Origin: Scedosporium boydii
Lineage: Eukaryota > Ascomycota > Sordariomycetes > Microascales > Microascaceae
Length of the DNA: 64,000 nt
Direction: 5' to 3'
Assembly (NCBI GenBank): GCA_002221725.1
Contig: NJFT01000007.1
Coordinates: forward strand, 372,001 to 436,000
Part shown: in pieces, positions 1-12,107 of the stretch
How positions within the stretch are numbered: the first letter of the stretch is position 1
How the letters are laid out: every line of letters starts with the position of its first letter
Program-made: the position numbers and the translations under genes
Notes under the pieces: generated by a model
What the model saw: the letters and a program-made list of their open reading frames with translations, nothing else
Databases searched by the model: none
What the model was told of the DNA's origin: nothing

Positions 1-1768
1 CGTGCTCTATACTTCAGAAATCCGCCGCGACGAGGTATCCACGAGTTTCAAGCTGTCTCACCTTCCTTGAGTATGCAGGAGTTGTATGACTTTAACCCAA
101 TCTTGCTGCTTTTGTTCATGTGTCAACTGAGTCCATCTAGCTTCGACCCCTTTCAGGATGCGCTTCACGAGTAATTCTAACGAAGCTTTGTTAGTTACCA
201 CAGGAGCAAAGTGCCGGATATCCCCATGAGACTAAAGCGCTCCTTGTATATGAGTGTGAGACGAAGACGGGCTTGCATCATACCTCGAAAACGCCATTCT
301 CCTTCAGAGAAACGAGTGCATGCACGGCCGACGCTTCATGGTTTATATTGACCTCAACATCCTCGGTACTATGAGGAACTATAACGATAGCCCATCGAGG
401 TGGAGATATAAACGCTAGTGCCACAGATAAACATTCTTCACAAACTTGCCCGGAATCGATGTGTGGGCGTGTAGGTTGAAGGGAAACTGCCGAAGTTTCG
501 GCCCCGGGCAGCGATTCAACCTTTGATAACGCTATAAGAAAATCACGGGGAACTGGTTGTTGACACGTCTTGGATGCTTGAGTTGCTCAGTAGCCCCCCT
601 TCTTGAATTAGCAACGCGGCGCAAGGTGGCGGCGTGGAACTCGTTCAGGTCAAACCGAGTCGGAGAAGAAAAGGGACGGATCAAATGGGGAGAGTGGCTA
701 ACAAAGGCGCACAATCTTTTTGCGAGTGGGACCTCTTTAATCCATGAACTCCTTCGAGGCACTTGACAATGTCCTGTTTTCCTAAATAGCTTTCAGTAGG
801 TTATCTTTTCGAACCGCGCTTGCTTGCCAGTATTTTATTATTATTATTATTATGCCCGAGCGTTGTGATAACGTTGGCGTTAGACTTTCGACGGGTCTAA
901 TAGATCTGCGCCGGTGAAATACTACGGGGCATTCTCGAAGCAGATTCCACATTTTAGCGCTCATATCATTTAAAGCCGCGCGATCTCGATTTCTGTACTG
1001 ATACACTTGACAGATCTGAGTCGCATTCCCAATCTGAGAGATAGGGGGCCGAGACATTCTTGGTGGAGACTCTGACTGGGACCATCCACCGACGGGACAA
1101 AATCTCCGGCCGAGAGGATTACTATTTGAGGCGTCCAAAATGGCTCAAGAGATGCGGAACGATACAATGGCGCCTGGACTGATTTTTCGATCTGTGAGGA
1201 TGCCCTCTCGCCTCGATGCTTTTGATATCGATGACTTTCGGAGCCTCAACGGGATGTCGGAGAATTCCCGGTGAGCACATGCCAGAAGAAACTTGAGTCG
1301 GTGAAGATTCCCCGCTGTTTAGCCGGGATTAATGAATCCTCTGCCTGCACTAATTAACTACCACCCAGCAACGGCAGCGAGCGGTTATACTCTTGTGGAG
1401 CACGAGGAACGGGTCCAGTGCCTGAAAGTGACGTCGGATAGAGTGTGACCCCCCACAACCAACACAAATTTCCACGCCTGGAATTGATTGTACTCACGTA
1501 CCTCTGGTTTGGTGCAAGTGACCCATCCCCCATCGATCCCTTCCACTTCCCGAGCAGATCCAGAACCAACAACCCTACTTCCTCCTTGCACAATGTGATT
1601 TTTTCCACCGAGTCACTTAAAGTCTTGCCTTCTAGTGTCATATGCCTTCTTTTTTTATATTATTTCCTTGCTTTGAACTGGCTGCATCTTCCCGGGAACC
1701 TCTTCCGGGAATTCACACGACGCCTCGAACCGCGAGTATTTGTTACCATTCGACCGAGCCTGCCCGCG
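1..1768. other. Left-edge non-coding stretch and SAP30 leader
   Basis: No frame here looks like protein, and no partial gene enters from the left edge that I can recognise. A (TTA)6 microsatellite lies at 835-852. An open frame in phase with SAP30 extends upstream from 1769 to about 1445, but its content (many F, L, R and P, no family resemblance) reads as an untranslated leader. The last 300 bases are probably the SAP30 promoter and 5' UTR. Confidence 0.6.
835..852. repeat. (TTA)6 microsatellite
   Basis: Six perfect TTA units in a non-coding stretch. This is simple sequence with no sign of function. Confidence 0.9.
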
Positions 1769-2386
1769 ATGGCACCAACCAAGTCGAGGAACACCCACGA
1801 AGACAAGTCTGACGGAAAAGACAAGGATAAAAGTAATGTTTCGAATGGAACCCATTCTAGCACCAAGATGCGTCGTGGGGCTAGTCAGGCAAACCACGCC
1901 CGCGATCAAGCTGCCGCCGTGCCTCCACCCGCACCTGTGGTCACTCAAGAACCCCCCGCAGTAAGTCAAAGAGCGATCGCGCGACCCTTTCACACTTATA
2001 GGGGAGGAAGAAACTCGCTGGCTGACATGTGGTTTTCCGCGTCCTCGCTTCAGGTCCAATTTCAGACGTTCGATCGCAAGGCTCTCCAAGCATACCGACG
2101 CGAATACAATCTCGACACCCCTCTAGCTTTCGGAACCTCATACAACCACTTCCTCCTGCTTCGACCGGGCAGTATCGGCTTATACTCTCCCACGATGGCG
2201 AGGAAGAGGAAACAAAGACGCCAAACAAAGGAGCAATTAGCGGTTGCTGTCCGAAAACATTTCAATAGCATCGGCGTCCAGGAGAACGATGTCATTGTTG
2301 ACCTCATTCACTCGGTACACAACAAGGGGCCCAAAGCCCTCAAACAAAAACCGGACGAGCAATCTCTCGTCGAAATAGAGCGGTGA
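1769..2386 (+). CDS. SAP30: SAP30-like subunit of the Sin3/Rpd3 histone deacetylase complex
   Basis: Two exons, 1769-1960 and 2054-2386, give about 174 residues. The N-terminal third is polar and low in complexity (K, D, S, then P/A). The C-terminal part carries the SAP30 Sin3-binding domain: a VQFQTFDRKAL...YRREY segment, the fungal SPTMARKRKQRR basic stretch, then KEQLAVAVRKHFNSIGV and a final helix. In the family this domain docks on the PAH3 region of Sin3 and stabilises the Rpd3L corepressor in the nucleus. The intron (1961-2053, GTAAGT...CAG, branch-like CTGAC near 2025) is 93 nt with no in-frame stop, so the unspliced frame also stays open. Splicing joins PPA directly to VQFQTF, which fits the family. 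I chose the ATG at 1769 because upstream sequence lacks protein character. Confidence 0.85.
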   Translation: MAPTKSRNTHEDKSDGKDKDKSNVSNGTHSSTKMRRGASQANHARDQAAAVPPPAPVVTQEPPAVSQRAIARPFHTYRGGRNSLADMWFSASSLQVQFQTFDRKALQAYRREYNLDTPLAFGTSYNHFLLLRPGSIGLYSPTMARKRKQRRQTKEQLAVAVRKHFNSIGVQENDVIVDLIHSVHNKGPKALKQKPDEQSLVEIER

Positions 2387-3553
2387 CACCGAATGATTAC
2401 CGGCATGATTACGAGCAGTTTTCTGGGTGGGATGGGACGATTATACCAGTGACATAATGGGTACGAACATTGTTTCGGGATGGAAGGATAGGCCACTTGG
2501 CTATTCAGAATTGCGGCGTTAATTGGTGTTTTGGGTTCATATTTATACTTTGCATCTTGTTCGTTCCAGTTTCCTGGGACTACGATTCTGGTCATACGGT
2601 ACATATCGGCGGGGGACCTGGTGGCACACTGCTTTCTTTGGAAGTAGAGGCGGCTCTATCCAGCGCATCATCGAGGCCTGCAACTTACCGAGGCGTTTTC
2701 GGCCGAGCTAGAACTCAATTGATTATAAAGATTCGCCGCCTGTGCGACCAACTTCCATGGTGATATCCGCATGACTGTAGGGCTTACGTCCAGACAGACG
2801 CTTCTCCATTGGGCTGGCGGGCTCATTGTCCGAGGGTTGGATGATGTAGTTAAGGAGAACTGCTGTCGTAAATACTCTAATAATATCGCTGCGCATACGG
2901 ATTTCCACAACGAGGCGCAATGTGGGTTCTGTTTCCTAGGACGATCATCTACAAAGGCCCTAAAGCGGCTCCTTTCGTGCGTGCCGTCGTGGACAACACA
3001 ATTCGCACCCAACTGCTGGAGCACTGTTGTAAGTATAGGCAAACCTATTAAACCCACAGAACAAGCTCGAGGACACCCCCTGGAGAAAGCTGGCTGCTCA
3101 GCTATCGCGCCCTCTTTCATGCTTGCATACAGCGTTGGCACTGGCCAGAAAGCCAGGATCGCACTCTCACACAAAACCGAGAGGACTAGGAGAATAGCAT
3201 GAATCTGGATCCTATTAACCGAATGATTTCTCTTCCCGGGTTTCCCAAGCGACCTGAAGATAATGGTGTTTTTTCGCAAGTGTCTTCATCCACATCTATT
3301 TTTGGGTGACGGAGATATCCCGGCTTCCTAGCCGGCTTTTGAGGGTTAAGCGCGGCTCTCTAGAATTGACATGGAGGTTCCACGAGCTACCAGCGAAGTG
3401 GGTCTTCACGTGACGAAATTTCCAGAATTTCTGCGAAGCTCGATTACAGCATTGGAAGATTTTTTGTACATCTTCGGCTCGACGTCGTCGAATATCCGAG
3501 GCTCTGACTTCAATCTTCAGCGTCCACCTGCAGATGAATTCCTGCGGATCACA
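2387..3553. other. Intergenic stretch between SAP30 and MDJ1
   Basis: This holds the SAP30 3' region and the MDJ1 promoter and leader. A 203-codon minus-strand frame (2668-3279) ends near a GTAAGT that could be a donor. I recognise no domain in it, so it is not called as a gene. Confidence 0.5.
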
Positions 3554-5273
3554 ATGAATTCGAACTTGATCACGAAGGCTGCACTCCCCCGACGTCTCTT
3601 GACCCATGGTCAGGTTTGCCAGGCTTCGAATGTGCGAAAATGTATAGGCCAGAGAGGTCAAGTTCGCAGGTTCGCGACGAATGGAGCGGCGCGACCTCGT
3701 CCGCGACCGGCAATGTCTAAGGGCCATGTTGCCCGACGGGTAAGTTGCCTTGCATTTGATCCCCCATAGCTCTGTAATGCTAAGATCTTTGATAGTCTTT
3801 CCACGCAACCAACTCGTTGTCCTCGAGCAACAAGGACCCTTACAAGGTCCTCGGCGTCGAAAAGAGTGCTTCGGCCTCGGAAATCAAGAAGGCGTATTAC
3901 GGACTAGCCAAGAAATTCCATCCAGATACGAATAAAGACCCGACCGCAAAAGACCGTTTCGCCGAAATCCAATCCGCCTACGAAGTTTTGTCCGACCCCA
4001 AGAAGAAGGAGCAGTACGACCAGTTCGGCGCCGCTGGATTCCATCCCGGTGGCGGTCCCAGCCCCGGCGGCGATCCCTTCGGAGGAGCTAATCCGTTCGC
4101 TGGATTTGGCGGACACCCTGGTTTCGGCGGTGGTTTCAACTTCGAGGATATATTTTCAGCATTCGGGGGGGCAAGGGGCAACCCGTTTGGTCGTCAATCG
4201 GGCCGGAATCCGTTCCACCAGGAGATCCTGGTGGGAGATAACATCGAGGTACAAGCGCATATATCGTTCATGGAAGCTGCACAGGGTACTCGAAAGAAGG
4301 TTACGATATCGCCCTATGTCACGTGTGGTACATGTTCAGGAAATGGTTTGAAGGTCGGAACGCAGCGCTCCTCGTGCAAGGTGTGTGGAGGGACCGGCAC
4401 AAGGGTTCACTTCGCGCAGGGCGGATTCCAGATGGCGTCGACCTGTGGTGCCTGCGGCGGTACGGGATCGACGATACCTAGGGGATCGGAATGCAGGACG
4501 TGCTCTGGCGATGGTGTTGTGAGGCAGAGGCAGACGATCAATGTTGACATCCCCGCGGGTGTGGAGGATGGCATGCGTCTCAGGATTGATGGGGCCGGTG
4601 ATGCGCCTCCGACCGGCCAGGTGGCGGATGGAGAGATCCGCGCTAAGCGAGGTGACCTATACGTCTTCATCAGGGTTGCTTCCGATCCCAAGTTCCGCCG
4701 AGCCGGCTCGGATATTCTCTACACAGCGACGATCCCTCTCACCACCGCGATTCTCGGAGGCGAAGTTGCTATCCCCACGCTGACGGGCGAGGTCCACGTC
4801 AAGGTCGCTACGGGTACGAACACGGGAGACAGGATAACGTTGTCGGGCATGGGTATGAAGAAATTGAGCGGAAGGGGTGGATACGGCGACCTGAAGGTCG
4901 AGTATAAGGTCAACATGCCCAAGTACTTGTCCGGAAACCAACGCGTCTTGGCGGAGATGCTCGCAGACGAGATGAGCGACAAAACGGCAAAGCGGATCAT
5001 GAACGTCTCGTCAAAGTAATTCCTCCCCTCCCTTAGAGACAGCGCCCTGGTGCATAATTACTCACTCAAACGTATAGGATCTCCGATGACCCCGCGGCGC
5101 ACAAGAACGAAGGATGGATGAAGTCCATTTGGCATACCTTGACGAACCACCCGGCCCACCAGAAGCCTGGCGACTCCGAGAACAAGCCCGCCAGCGACAA
5201 CAAGGATTCATCTTCGACGCCTCCCAAGGAAGAAAATAACCAGAAGAAGGAATCCGGATCCGGCTCTGCGTGA
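3554..5273 (+). CDS. MDJ1: Mitochondrial DnaJ-type chaperone Mdj1
   Basis: Three exons, 3554-3739, 3796-5015 and 5078-5273, give 533 residues, the usual Mdj1 length. Residues 1-60 are rich in R, K, A and L with almost no acidic residues, as in a matrix-targeting presequence. The J domain follows, with HPD at about 104-106, then a G/F-rich linker. Four CxxCxGxG zinc repeats start near residue 239 ([32 protein letters not shown]), followed by the substrate-binding C-terminal domain. The family stimulates the matrix Hsp70 Ssc1 in protein folding. The second intron (5016-5077) falls on an apparent stop: the in-frame TAA at 5017 is part of the donor GTAATT. Splicing restores a lysine and adds a 65-residue acidic, K/S-rich tail ending at TGA 5271. 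Start at 3554 gives the best presequence; in-frame upstream codons look like leader. Confidence 0.93.
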
Positions 5274-7170
5274 GGAGAGAGTTCCCCAACTCGATACGGA
5301 CCGGCGCGCTCGATCGGATAATCCTAATTGCAATGTGCAGCAAGCATTTTCGAAAACCCAACCTATACAGCCAATGGGCTGAAAAAAAGCATAGAAGGTG
5401 TTAATGGAAGGAGAGGTGGGACTTGTTTATATTTGCTTCCCTTTTTTTCGATGCGGCGTTTTTAGAAGGATGTTACTGCCATCATCATCGGAGCTTTTGG
5501 GTTTGCCCAGATGCTGCTTGCTCTGGCTTACTTTTCCTCCTATTTGCATGGCACTTTGCCCTTTTTTCCCCATAACTTTTTTGTATAACACTCTCTGTAC
5601 AACATATTTAGATGTTTCTCGGAGGCTCAAGTAAATGTGTGACCTCTGGAGTCATTACCCTACTCTCAACATTGCTGTACGTTAGAGGAAAGAAAGGCAA
5701 TCCCCCAAAAGAATAGAGTTAAATTTAAAACGTGGGTTGGTTCTAGTGAGAGAAGAGTAAGGCGGTAGATCAGTACGAAAATAATGTCACACTCCCTTCT
5801 AGAATATACTACTTATATTGATGACTGAAGAAGCACGAGGCGGTGCCAAAAGTTATGCGCTGCGCAGAGTCGCCAGCTTTCCCCTATCACTCGCGCCGCC
5901 GTTCGAAATCATAGTTCCTTCCACCTCAGTTAGCTTTGTCGTTGCCTGCCCACCAGGTTCAAACAATGAACATTCAAGGTGGGGCAATTCTGCCCCCAAC
6001 GCACCTTTGACCAATACAATTGCGTTTGTAACCAACCCCTCACCCGCTCGGCTGCTTCGCACTTGGCCAGCAATGCACGCTATAGAGGGCACCAGTGGAC
6101 TGGCAGCACCGCCGCAGTGGTGAGCTCTTGACGTCAAGCACTGGCAGCCCAAGACAGCCCACAATCAATAGGAAGTGCTGATTTCTCGTGCTCAGCCCCC
6201 ACCAAAACCTCGAGAGTCTCAGAGAGTGTTGGTTGGACATCAGTCCACATCGCCACACCCGCCGGGCGGCTAATTCTGGCGGGTAGTTTGCCTGCATGCA
6301 CCTTTTATCACAGCACGCAAACACTCCCAGAGCGTTCTGACCATCCACCGATCCTGTCGTTTGGGATCCTGGGCGCTTCGGTAGACGTAGCGGTTGGGTC
6401 ATCCCGCAGTTGAAGAAAAAGGAAAGGAAGCACCCGGCTGGGTCGATGATATCACGACGCAAAAAAAAAAAATTGTTATGTACCTAATACAAAGACAAAG
6501 GGGGTAAAGTCAAGACCATCAAAGGATTTGGTTGAAGTTGGAGCCTAGCCGCCGCCAGCAGAAACCAAACATCAATACCCCTCACTGCGCAAGGTCTTAG
6601 GGTGGTTCGTAGATCGAATGTATCTCCCCTCCCACACCCTTGCTGGCGCTGTCTCACAAGCCACTTTCTCATCAGCGTAATACGATTTGAAGCAGCACTG
6701 GAGAGCTGGCAAGACCCCGCTTAGCATTTGATACCCACCAAGACCTCTCCCGTCCCACCTGCACCTGGCAACAATAAGCACCACAACAAACCCCCCAACT
6801 TGGCCTCGCCAACCGAGCAAAGCTTCTTTATTGTGTGACCGCGTCTTTATCCGACCTCTTATTATCTCAGGCCACGTATGGGACCTTCCTATTGAGCATA
6901 TCTGCGTAACTTTACCCCCTCGGGAATCCTGTCAGCGACCGCTCCTCCCCCTCCTCCTCCTCGACATCCCATCAAATCCATCTCCTGCCTGGCCTGATCT
7001 TCAAGCGTCACCGTATTTTCTGCATCTGACCGCCGGAACCCGAGGCCCGTATGCGACCCGACCGCCACCGCAATCTTGCCTACCTATAGGGCTGTGATCT
7101 GACATCAGACACCCCATCCTCGAACCTCCCCTCGCCGGCCGGCAGCCCCACCTAATCACATTCGAAGAAG
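5274..7170. other. Intergenic stretch between MDJ1 and BRO1
   Basis: Pyrimidine-rich MDJ1 3' sequence is followed by about 1.5 kb with only short unrelated frames on both strands (up to 140 codons). A run of A lies at about 6461-6472. The CT/CCTC-rich part just before 7171 is typical of a fungal promoter and leader. No gene is supported. Confidence 0.6.
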
Positions 7171-10100
7171 ATGCCTCAATCAGTAATGCTCTCGGTGCCT
7201 CTCAAGGCTACCAACGAAATCGACTGGGTCGCGCCGTTGAAGAACTACATCCAAAACACTTACGGCGATGATCCCGAACGGTATGCGGAGGAATGCGCGA
7301 CTCTCAATCGTTTGCGGCAAGACATGAGGGGGGCTGGCAAGGACAGCACGACCGGTCGCGATATGTTGTATAGGTATTACGGCCAGCTCGAGCTCCTCGA
7401 CCTGCGGTTCCCCATCGACGAGAAGCATATTAAGATATCTTTTACATGGTGAGTCTTTGGCTCTCTCCCTCCCCGAGGCCTGGCTCTTTCACGCCTTGGT
7501 AGCTATCTATTTCTAACAACCCGCGTGTCTTCTAGGTTTGATGCCTTCACACACAAGGCGACGTCGCAATACTCGCTGGCTTTTGAAAAGGCTTCAATTA
7601 TTTTCAACATCTCTGCTGTCCTCTCTTGCCATGCCGCAATTCAGAACCGGTCGGAAGAGTCTGGGTTGAAGATGGCGTACCATTCCTTCCAGGCCTCCGC
7701 AGGGATGTTCACGTATATCAACGAAAACTTTCTTCACGCCCCTTCCTCCGACCTAAGCCGTGATACCGTCAAGACCCTCATCCAGATCATGCTTGCCCAG
7801 GCAACAGAAGTGTTCCTCGAGAGGCAGGTAATGGACCAGAAGAAAGTCGGTCTCCTTGCTAAGCTTTCCAGCCAAGCCGCCTATCTCTATAACGAGGCTT
7901 TGGAAGGCGCCCAGGAGAATGTCAACAAGGGTATATTCGAGAAAGTTTGGCTGCAGGTCGTACAGGTGTGTAGTGCCGTGCCATTTATTGTTTCGCAATG
8001 GCAAAAAGTAGTAGCTGACTTCGTCTCCGTGGTAATGCAGGTTAAAGCGAACTTGATGGGATCGATGGCCCAATTCTTCCAAGCCCAAGCTGACGATGAC
8101 GCCAATAACCACGGGGTTGCAGTCGGGCGTCTCCAGGCCGCTGAGCGACTCGCTCGAGAATCCAATCGGATAGCCAACACGATCCCTACGTCGGTACCCC
8201 CGAGCTCCAACCTCCCCAGCGATTGCAGCCTCATCCTTGCGGAAAACACAAAGCGACAGCACACGGCGATCAATGAGAAACTGCAAGAATTAACCAAAGA
8301 CAACGACTTCATCTATCACCAGCCTGTCCCGTCCGAATCTGGGCTTTCTCCTGTACCCAAGCTGTCGGCAGCCAAGCCAATTCCCGTCACCGAGCTCTAC
8401 GCCGGCCAGGATATCCAGCGGATAACGGGACCGGACCTCTTCTCCAAAATCGTGCCTATGAACGTCACCGAGTCGGCTAGTCTCTATGACGAAGAAAAGG
8501 CCAAGTTGGTGAGAGCCGAGACGGAGAGGGTTGACACGGCGAATGGCGAGATGGCAGCTAGCCTGGACTATCTCCGCTTACCTGGCGCCCTTCAAGTTCT
8601 CAAGGGTGGGCTCGACCAGGACGTTGGCCCGGATGACGAGTTCAAGACTTGGTGCGAGGACGTCGCCGGACAGGAAAATCCGTCTGTGATTTTGGACTCC
8701 TTGGAAGGGCAAAAACTGGCGCTCTTCAGGGCTCTGGAAAGCTGCAAAAAGGAGCTCGACATGGAAGAGAGCGTGTGCGAAAAGATGCGCTCCAAGTATG
8801 AGGGGGAATGGACGCAGCAGCCGAGCTCGGCGCTCACGACGACCCTGAGGGGAGATATCCGGAGCTACCGAGAGGCGTTGGATGAGGCGTCGCGGACGGA
8901 CTCCCAGCTCGCGGCGAAGCTGAGACAAAATGAGGCCGACTTTGACGAGATGCGGGCTGCGTCGGAACGTAACGAAGTTGATCAGCTGTTCCAGCGATCC
9001 TTGAACAAAGTTCGGGGGAGATCGAGTCACAATGGCAGTCCGCTGGATGAGCCGAATTTGCTGGATGCCGACTTTGATGATGGTCGGCCGAGTGTTATGG
9101 ACCAGATTTCTAAGGTTGAGCAGATCTTGAAGAAGCTCGACCAGCTCAAACAAGAACGCAACCAAGTGCTTAAGGACCTCAAGGAGAAGGTAAGAAATGC
9201 TGGAAGAAGGGGCTTTATAGGGACTTTTTTTCTTTTTTTTCTTTTTCTACCACCCCGCTCCTGAGCGACACATGTATTAACCTGTACCGTTTTGACTGAC
9301 AAATTTCCAATGGTAGGTGCACAACGATGACATTTCTCAAATCCTGATCCTCAACAAAAAGTCGATTCAAAACTACGAGACGCAGCTCTTCCAGTCAGAG
9401 CTGGAAAAGTTCCGGCCGCACCAGAACCGCCTGCTGGCGGCAAACCACAAGCAGTCCGTATTTATGAAGGAGCTCACGTCGACGTTTAACACGCTGCTAC
9501 AGGACAAGAGGGTGAGATCGGAACAGAGCAAGTACGAAAACGTGCAGCGGCAGAGGGCGGCGGTGGTCAATCGATACAAACGAGCGTACCAGGAATTCTT
9601 GGACCTAGTGGCTGGTCTGCATAGCGCCAAGAACTGGTACTCGGAGATGAAGGAGACGATCGATAGCCTAGACAAGAACGTGCAGTCGTTTGTGAATAAC
9701 CGGCGATCGGAGGGCGCGGCGCTTCTCACGCAGATCGAGAAGGACAGGACGGCGAACCAGTCGTCCCAGGCCGAGCTCGAGCGGAAAAGGCTTCGGGAGC
9801 TGATGGATCGCATGTCAGTCAAGCCTCAAGGGGGATCGCCGCAGCCGCAACCGCAAGAGGCTCGACGAGCGCCTCCGGCTCCTCTGTTCACGCAAGGGAG
9901 TGCTCCTCGGTACTCGGACCCGTTGTACGCGAGCCAGTACCCGCTGCCGACATCGCCTCCGCCTCATCAGGTGAGCATGCCGTCGACGTATGGTAACTAT
10001 GCGGGGCAGCGCCAGTCTGTTGGAGCATACGGTCAGCCGGCGGCGTATAATCCGAGACAATACGGCATGAACCCGGGTCCGACATCACCCCCGCCAACTC

Positions 10101-10441
10101 AGACGTCATTTGGGCATGCCGCTATGCGAGGACCCGCCTCTCCGCCACCAACTCAGACTTCGTTCGGCCAACCCCTTCCTGGGTATGTCGGTTACGTTGC
10201 TCAGCCGAGTCAGCAGGTGCCGCAAAGTCAGCCGGGTAGGCCGGCTTCGCAGAGCCTGCCGCTCGGGTTCGTGCCTCCGCCGCCACCTCCCGGACCTCCA
10301 CCGCTGGGACCGCAGCAAACGATCCACTACGGTGCCCAAGACTACCCGGTTCAGAACCAGCAACCAGGAGCGCCTGGAGCTGGGGCTGGGGCGGGCCAGC
10401 AACCACACGATCCTTGGGCGGGACTTAGCGCGTGGAAATGA
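7171..10441 (+). CDS. BRO1: Vacuolar sorting protein Bro1 (Alix-type, ESCRT-III partner)
   Basis: Four exons, 7171-7448, 7536-7965, 8041-9189 and 9317-10441, give 993 residues. The first ~390 residues are a clear BRO1 domain (SVPLKATNEIDW, TLNRLRQDMRGAG, YYGQLELLDLRFP, FTHKATSQYSLAFEKA). A helical coiled-coil V domain follows, and the last ~170 residues are a P/Q/Y-rich tail with PPPPPPGPPPLG-like stretches. In yeast and mammals the protein binds Snf7/CHMP4 on endosomes and recruits the deubiquitinase Doa4 for multivesicular-body sorting. The N-terminus and coiled-coil tail match Bro1 rather than the paralogue PalA/Rim20. Introns 1 and 3 have clear CTAAC and CTGAC branch points. Intron 2 (7966-8040, 75 nt) has no in-frame stop; removing it joins VVQ to VKANLMGS as in the family. 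Confidence 0.93.
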
Positions 10442-12107
10442 ATGGAAAGATTTTTCTGGAGACGAGGTCGAGTAGGCTGTAGCGAAAATGACGGGAAGGG
10501 GGAATGGAGGGAGATGATGCTTAAAGGGGAGGGTAGATGGATGGATGATATGGGGCTTTTTTTCGATTTTTTATTTTGCCATCTCTTATTCTACATGCAA
10601 CATTGCCCAGCATTTTCTACGGAGTCTTGGCGCCATGGGCATTCTTCTTGTTCGAAGAGATGGCAGAATCAGCGAGTGTTGGTTATCTGGGGAGGGGCGC
10701 AATGAGTGTAGTAACGGAGGTAATAACTAGAAAAAGCCAGCCACCTTTACTTAAGTTAAATATCATTAGCGTCTGGAGTTTTTTTTGAGGTTTTGTGTCT
10801 CGCTGAAGTTATTATGGGCTTCTCTTCTCCTCCCCGACTCCCGACCTCGGGGGAAGATGTGCATGCGATCTACTCTTCGAGGAAGTGCGCGGCGCGGACC
10901 GCGTTGAGCGGCGGTAATGCTTCGTAGTGGACGAGGTGTCATGCCTCGCAGCCTCGGTCCAAGCACTTTCATAACTTGTACAAGTCAAGGTAATCAAGCT
11001 TCGGGAGCACGTTTGACCTAACCAGATCATGCTGGCTTGTGCTGGGAAAACCCCCCGAGCCCGAGCCTAGTGCAGCGCACGCGGGCGGGTTTGTTCAAAT
11101 TGCTGGCAACACCCGTGATGAAGTGCGTCAGGGGCATAATTAGACCACTCAGGTCACCCCCATTACCATCGAGCCCCACTGGACGCAGCGAGCCGCGCGA
11201 AAAAACCGGGGACGAGCCCGAATCTGATGAGATCAATAGATCCCAAGATTGAGGTTGCTAGGGATCCCAGCCAAGAGCAGCCAGAGAAGCCAAGCCCCTG
11301 CCCACCAGCGTCGAGGTCTCCAGACCAGGCATGTGCCGACCACGGGACAAACATGGGACAAATGAAGACCGACAGGGCGAGCAACGCAGCCCAAGGACCC
11401 CGAGCAATTGGTTGGCCCGGCTGGGAGCAACGACCACCTCGTGCTCCCCCTGTGCTCCTTTTTCTCCCGCTGCTCCCACTGAGCAACGGCCCCCTGGCAA
11501 TTACGAGGTCTTTGGGATTTTGGATTTTGGGGGGCAGCTCGAGGCGAGTGGTCTTATTTCTAAGCCTCATTGCCTGTCTTTGGGCGTGGTTCTCGTACGA
11601 GCTGGGCAGGTTTTTTTTCTATCTTTAGGGGGGAAAACGATTACTGTGGCCAATTTTTTATGGATTGGTTTTTAATTATTATTTCTTGTTCGTGATTTTA
11701 TTGCGGATGTAGCTTTTTTTTGCATCTGCTTGTCTTGGGTTGCTACGCTATTCTGGAGACGACCAGATTGTATTTAAATAGCAGGGGCGTCCCCTTCTTT
11801 TACAAGCAAATCATTGATGTTTCCACCCGGTGTTCAATGTTCCGTTATCCCGAAGCACTAAGAACTTCCCCCAGAGCTACGAAATACACCAAACTAGCAC
11901 CAAGCATCGTTGATCCACCCCCTCACACCAAGACTTGGACTTGGACCAATACCAACTAGATCAACAATCAATTCGTAATCCGGCAGATCCCCTCAACTCC
12001 ATACCCAGAACCCTTTACACTCCGCAAACACCGTCCAGAGCTTGGAAACGGGAAAGAAGCTATCTACGATATCACAAGAAAAGCAACCAGAAAGAAAGAA
12101 CCACAAA
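10442..12107. other. Intergenic stretch between BRO1 and the lactate dehydrogenase gene
   Basis: This holds BRO1 3' sequence with T-runs, then a GC-rich part (11040-11500) with only unconvincing frames of up to 135 codons, then a T-rich part and the promoter of the next gene. No gene is supported. Confidence 0.55.
11771..11780 (+). promoter_or_regulatory. Possible TATA box of the lactate dehydrogenase gene
   Basis: TATTTAAATA is a perfect 10-base palindrome 328 bases upstream of the ATG at 12108. It is the best TATA-like element in this promoter. Use as a TATA box is inferred from position and sequence only. Confidence 0.35.

Noticed and set aside
1445..1768. In-frame upstream extension of SAP30 (108 codons)
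   Set aside because: The extension has no resemblance to SAP30 proteins and is read as 5' UTR.
2668..3279. 203-codon minus-strand frame between SAP30 and MDJ1, with a GTAAGT near its 3' end
   Set aside because: No recognisable family; a second exon (toward 2540) can be proposed but lacks a clear branch point. The plus strand is equally open in parts.
11163..11628. Overlapping frames of up to 135 codons in the GC-rich part before the lactate dehydrogenase gene
   Set aside because: Open on several frames because of base composition; no family character, no splice-supported model.
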